From: Opitutia bacterium
GTDB taxonomy: Bacteria; Verrucomicrobiota; Verrucomicrobiia; Opitutales; UBA953
Assembly (NCBI GenBank): GCA_947378905.1
Contig: CANCLV010000055.1
Location: 1 to 6,572, forward strand
DNA: 6,572 nucleotides
Direction: 5' to 3'
In this document: in pieces, positions 5,769 through 6,572 of the stretch
Numbering within the stretch: the first letter of the stretch is position 1
Layout: every line of letters starts with the position of its first letter
Made by a program: the position numbers and the translations under genes
The notes under the pieces: model-generated
What the model was told of the DNA's origin: nothing
Databases searched by the model: none
What the model saw: the letters and a program-made list of their open reading frames with translations, nothing else

Positions 5769-6572
5769 TTAGAATTTAGTTGGGATTTTGAAACCGGCAC
5801 GGCCTTCGCGTTTGGCAACGAGGTCGCGGTTAGCGGCCTCGGAGTTGGCGCCCGTAAAGAGTTCCGTTTTAGGATCAATGGAGAGGGGTGTACCCAGGGT
5901 TAAGCTAGCGGGGTCAACTTTAACACCGTTTACGCCCAAGTGATCTTTCAAGCGAGTGTAGGCTTCGGAAAGTCCAGTGCTTGATTTAATGGCTTCGGTG
6001 ATTTCCCCATTATTTTTCTTAGTACCGAGGCGGTATGAAATATTGGCGGTATGAACTAAGGTAGTGGAGATATGGCACTCGTGTAGTGGAGCATGGATGT
6101 CGGAATTAGATCCTGCACGAATACATTCAAACCAGTTTGCATGGTGTCCTGACGCGCCGCCAGACATGTCCACCTGGCTAGCTTCTTTACCGTATGATTT
6201 AATCACCGCACCAGAAGCATCATAAGCTTTCGCAGAGTGATAGTCGGGAACGATGATTGTCGCGTTTTCGCACTCAATAACGATTCCGATGGAGGCTTTG
6301 CTTAATTTGTGAATTTTATCCATGGGTCCTTCCATGGTTCCGTCTGAGGAGAGGCCGCGAACTTCCGCGATGAGAGGTGCCGCCGAGTAATTATAAATCG
6401 CTAAGAAGTTGTTCGGTGTTTCCCCGCAGTCGCTGTAAGATAAGCGACCGCCGATGGACATTACCTCTGGGGCGACTTCGTGAGTATTGAGGAACCAGCG
6501 TGCGATATCAATTTCGTGGATGGCCTGATTGCACATGTCGCCACCGCCGTAATTCCAGAACCAATGCCAATC
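5769..6572 (-). CDS. Gfo/Idh/MocA-family oxidoreductase, C-terminal part (5' partial)
   Basis: The C-terminal substrate-binding domain of an NAD(P)-dependent sugar or glycoside dehydrogenase. The frame runs open to the right edge, so the Met codon at 6534-6536 is internal. 267 residues are visible, and the N-terminal Rossmann domain and any export signal lie outside. Counting from the edge, the protein begins DWHWFWNYGGGDMCNQ and continues AIHEIDIARWFL. This is the signature seen in the many verrucomicrobial and planctomycetal members (consensus like WHWFWDYGNGD-GNQGVHQ-DIARW). His19 and Asp22 fit the conserved active-site His and Asp of the family. Two usual glycines of the GNQG block are Cys14 and Ala17 here. 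The long tail ending GFKIPTKF is also typical of the subgroup. It overlaps nothing but is only 2 bases from the DUF1080 gene, supporting a joint role in oxidising a glycoside before cleavage. The precise substrate is unknown. Confidence 0.88.
   Translation of the reverse strand, partial: DWHWFWNYGGGDMCNQAIHEIDIARWFLNTHEVAPEVMSIGGRLSYSDCGETPNNFLAIYNYSAAPLIAEVRGLSSDGTMEGPMDKIHKLSKASIGIVIECENATIIVPDYHSAKAYDASGAVIKSYGKEASQVDMSGGASGHHANWFECIRAGSNSDIHAPLHECHISTTLVHTANISYRLGTKKNNGEITEAIKSSTGLSEAYTRLKDHLGVNGVKVDPASLTLGTPLSIDPKTELFTGANSEAANRDLVAKREGRAGFKIPTKF

Noticed and set aside
5432..5779. 115-codon open frame on the + strand opposite the DUF1080 gene
   Set aside because: It is antisense to a well-supported gene with a signal peptide, and its product has no recognisable domain.
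6534..6536. ATG as the start of the oxidoreductase
   Set aside because: Codons upstream to the window edge encode the conserved WHWFWNYGGGD block, so the Met is internal.

Overview
The window carries six protein-coding genes on two strands. It has no RNA genes, mobile elements or CRISPR. The gene set suggests a free-living heterotroph of the Verrucomicrobiota or a related PVC lineage. The reasons are the tandem pair of a Gfo/Idh/MocA oxidoreductase and a secreted DUF1080 protein (families strongly expanded in Verrucomicrobiota, Planctomycetota and Bacteroidota), start sites with no recognisable Shine-Dalgarno sequence, and moderate base composition. The lineage call is an inference from families. 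The photolyase fits an organism exposed to light.

Layout. On the + strand, bases 1-1920 encode the C-terminal half of a large single-chain phosphoribosylformylglycinamidine (FGAM) synthase, PurL. It is cut by the left edge and includes the complete glutamine amidotransferase domain. It converges on a leftward (- strand) set of genes across a 53-base gap that holds an 8-bp inverted repeat. Reading leftward from the right edge, the - strand carries: the C-terminal part of a Gfo/Idh/MocA oxidoreductase (cut by the right edge); a DUF1080 protein with a signal peptide, starting 2 bases after the oxidoreductase stop; a strong intrinsic terminator (4984-5007); an M42-family metallo-aminopeptidase; a class I CPD photolyase; and a PhnA/YjdM-type zinc-ribbon protein. 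The last three are in one direction with 51-base gaps and may form one transcription unit.

How the genes work together. The right-hand pair is best read as part of a glycoside-oxidation route. The oxidoreductase would convert a sugar hydroxyl (typically C3) to a ketone, and the DUF1080 protein would cleave the 3-keto-glycoside. The M42 peptidase, photolyase and PhnA-like protein have no obvious shared pathway. PurL is de novo purine biosynthesis and stands apart.

I see no clearly undescribed system. The points worth a second look are the keto-glycoside pair, a hairpin abutting the photolyase start codon, three copies of a short motif in the 4923-5031 spacer, the absence of Shine-Dalgarno sequences, and the type of PurL. 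No gene-free stretch exceeds about 110 bases.
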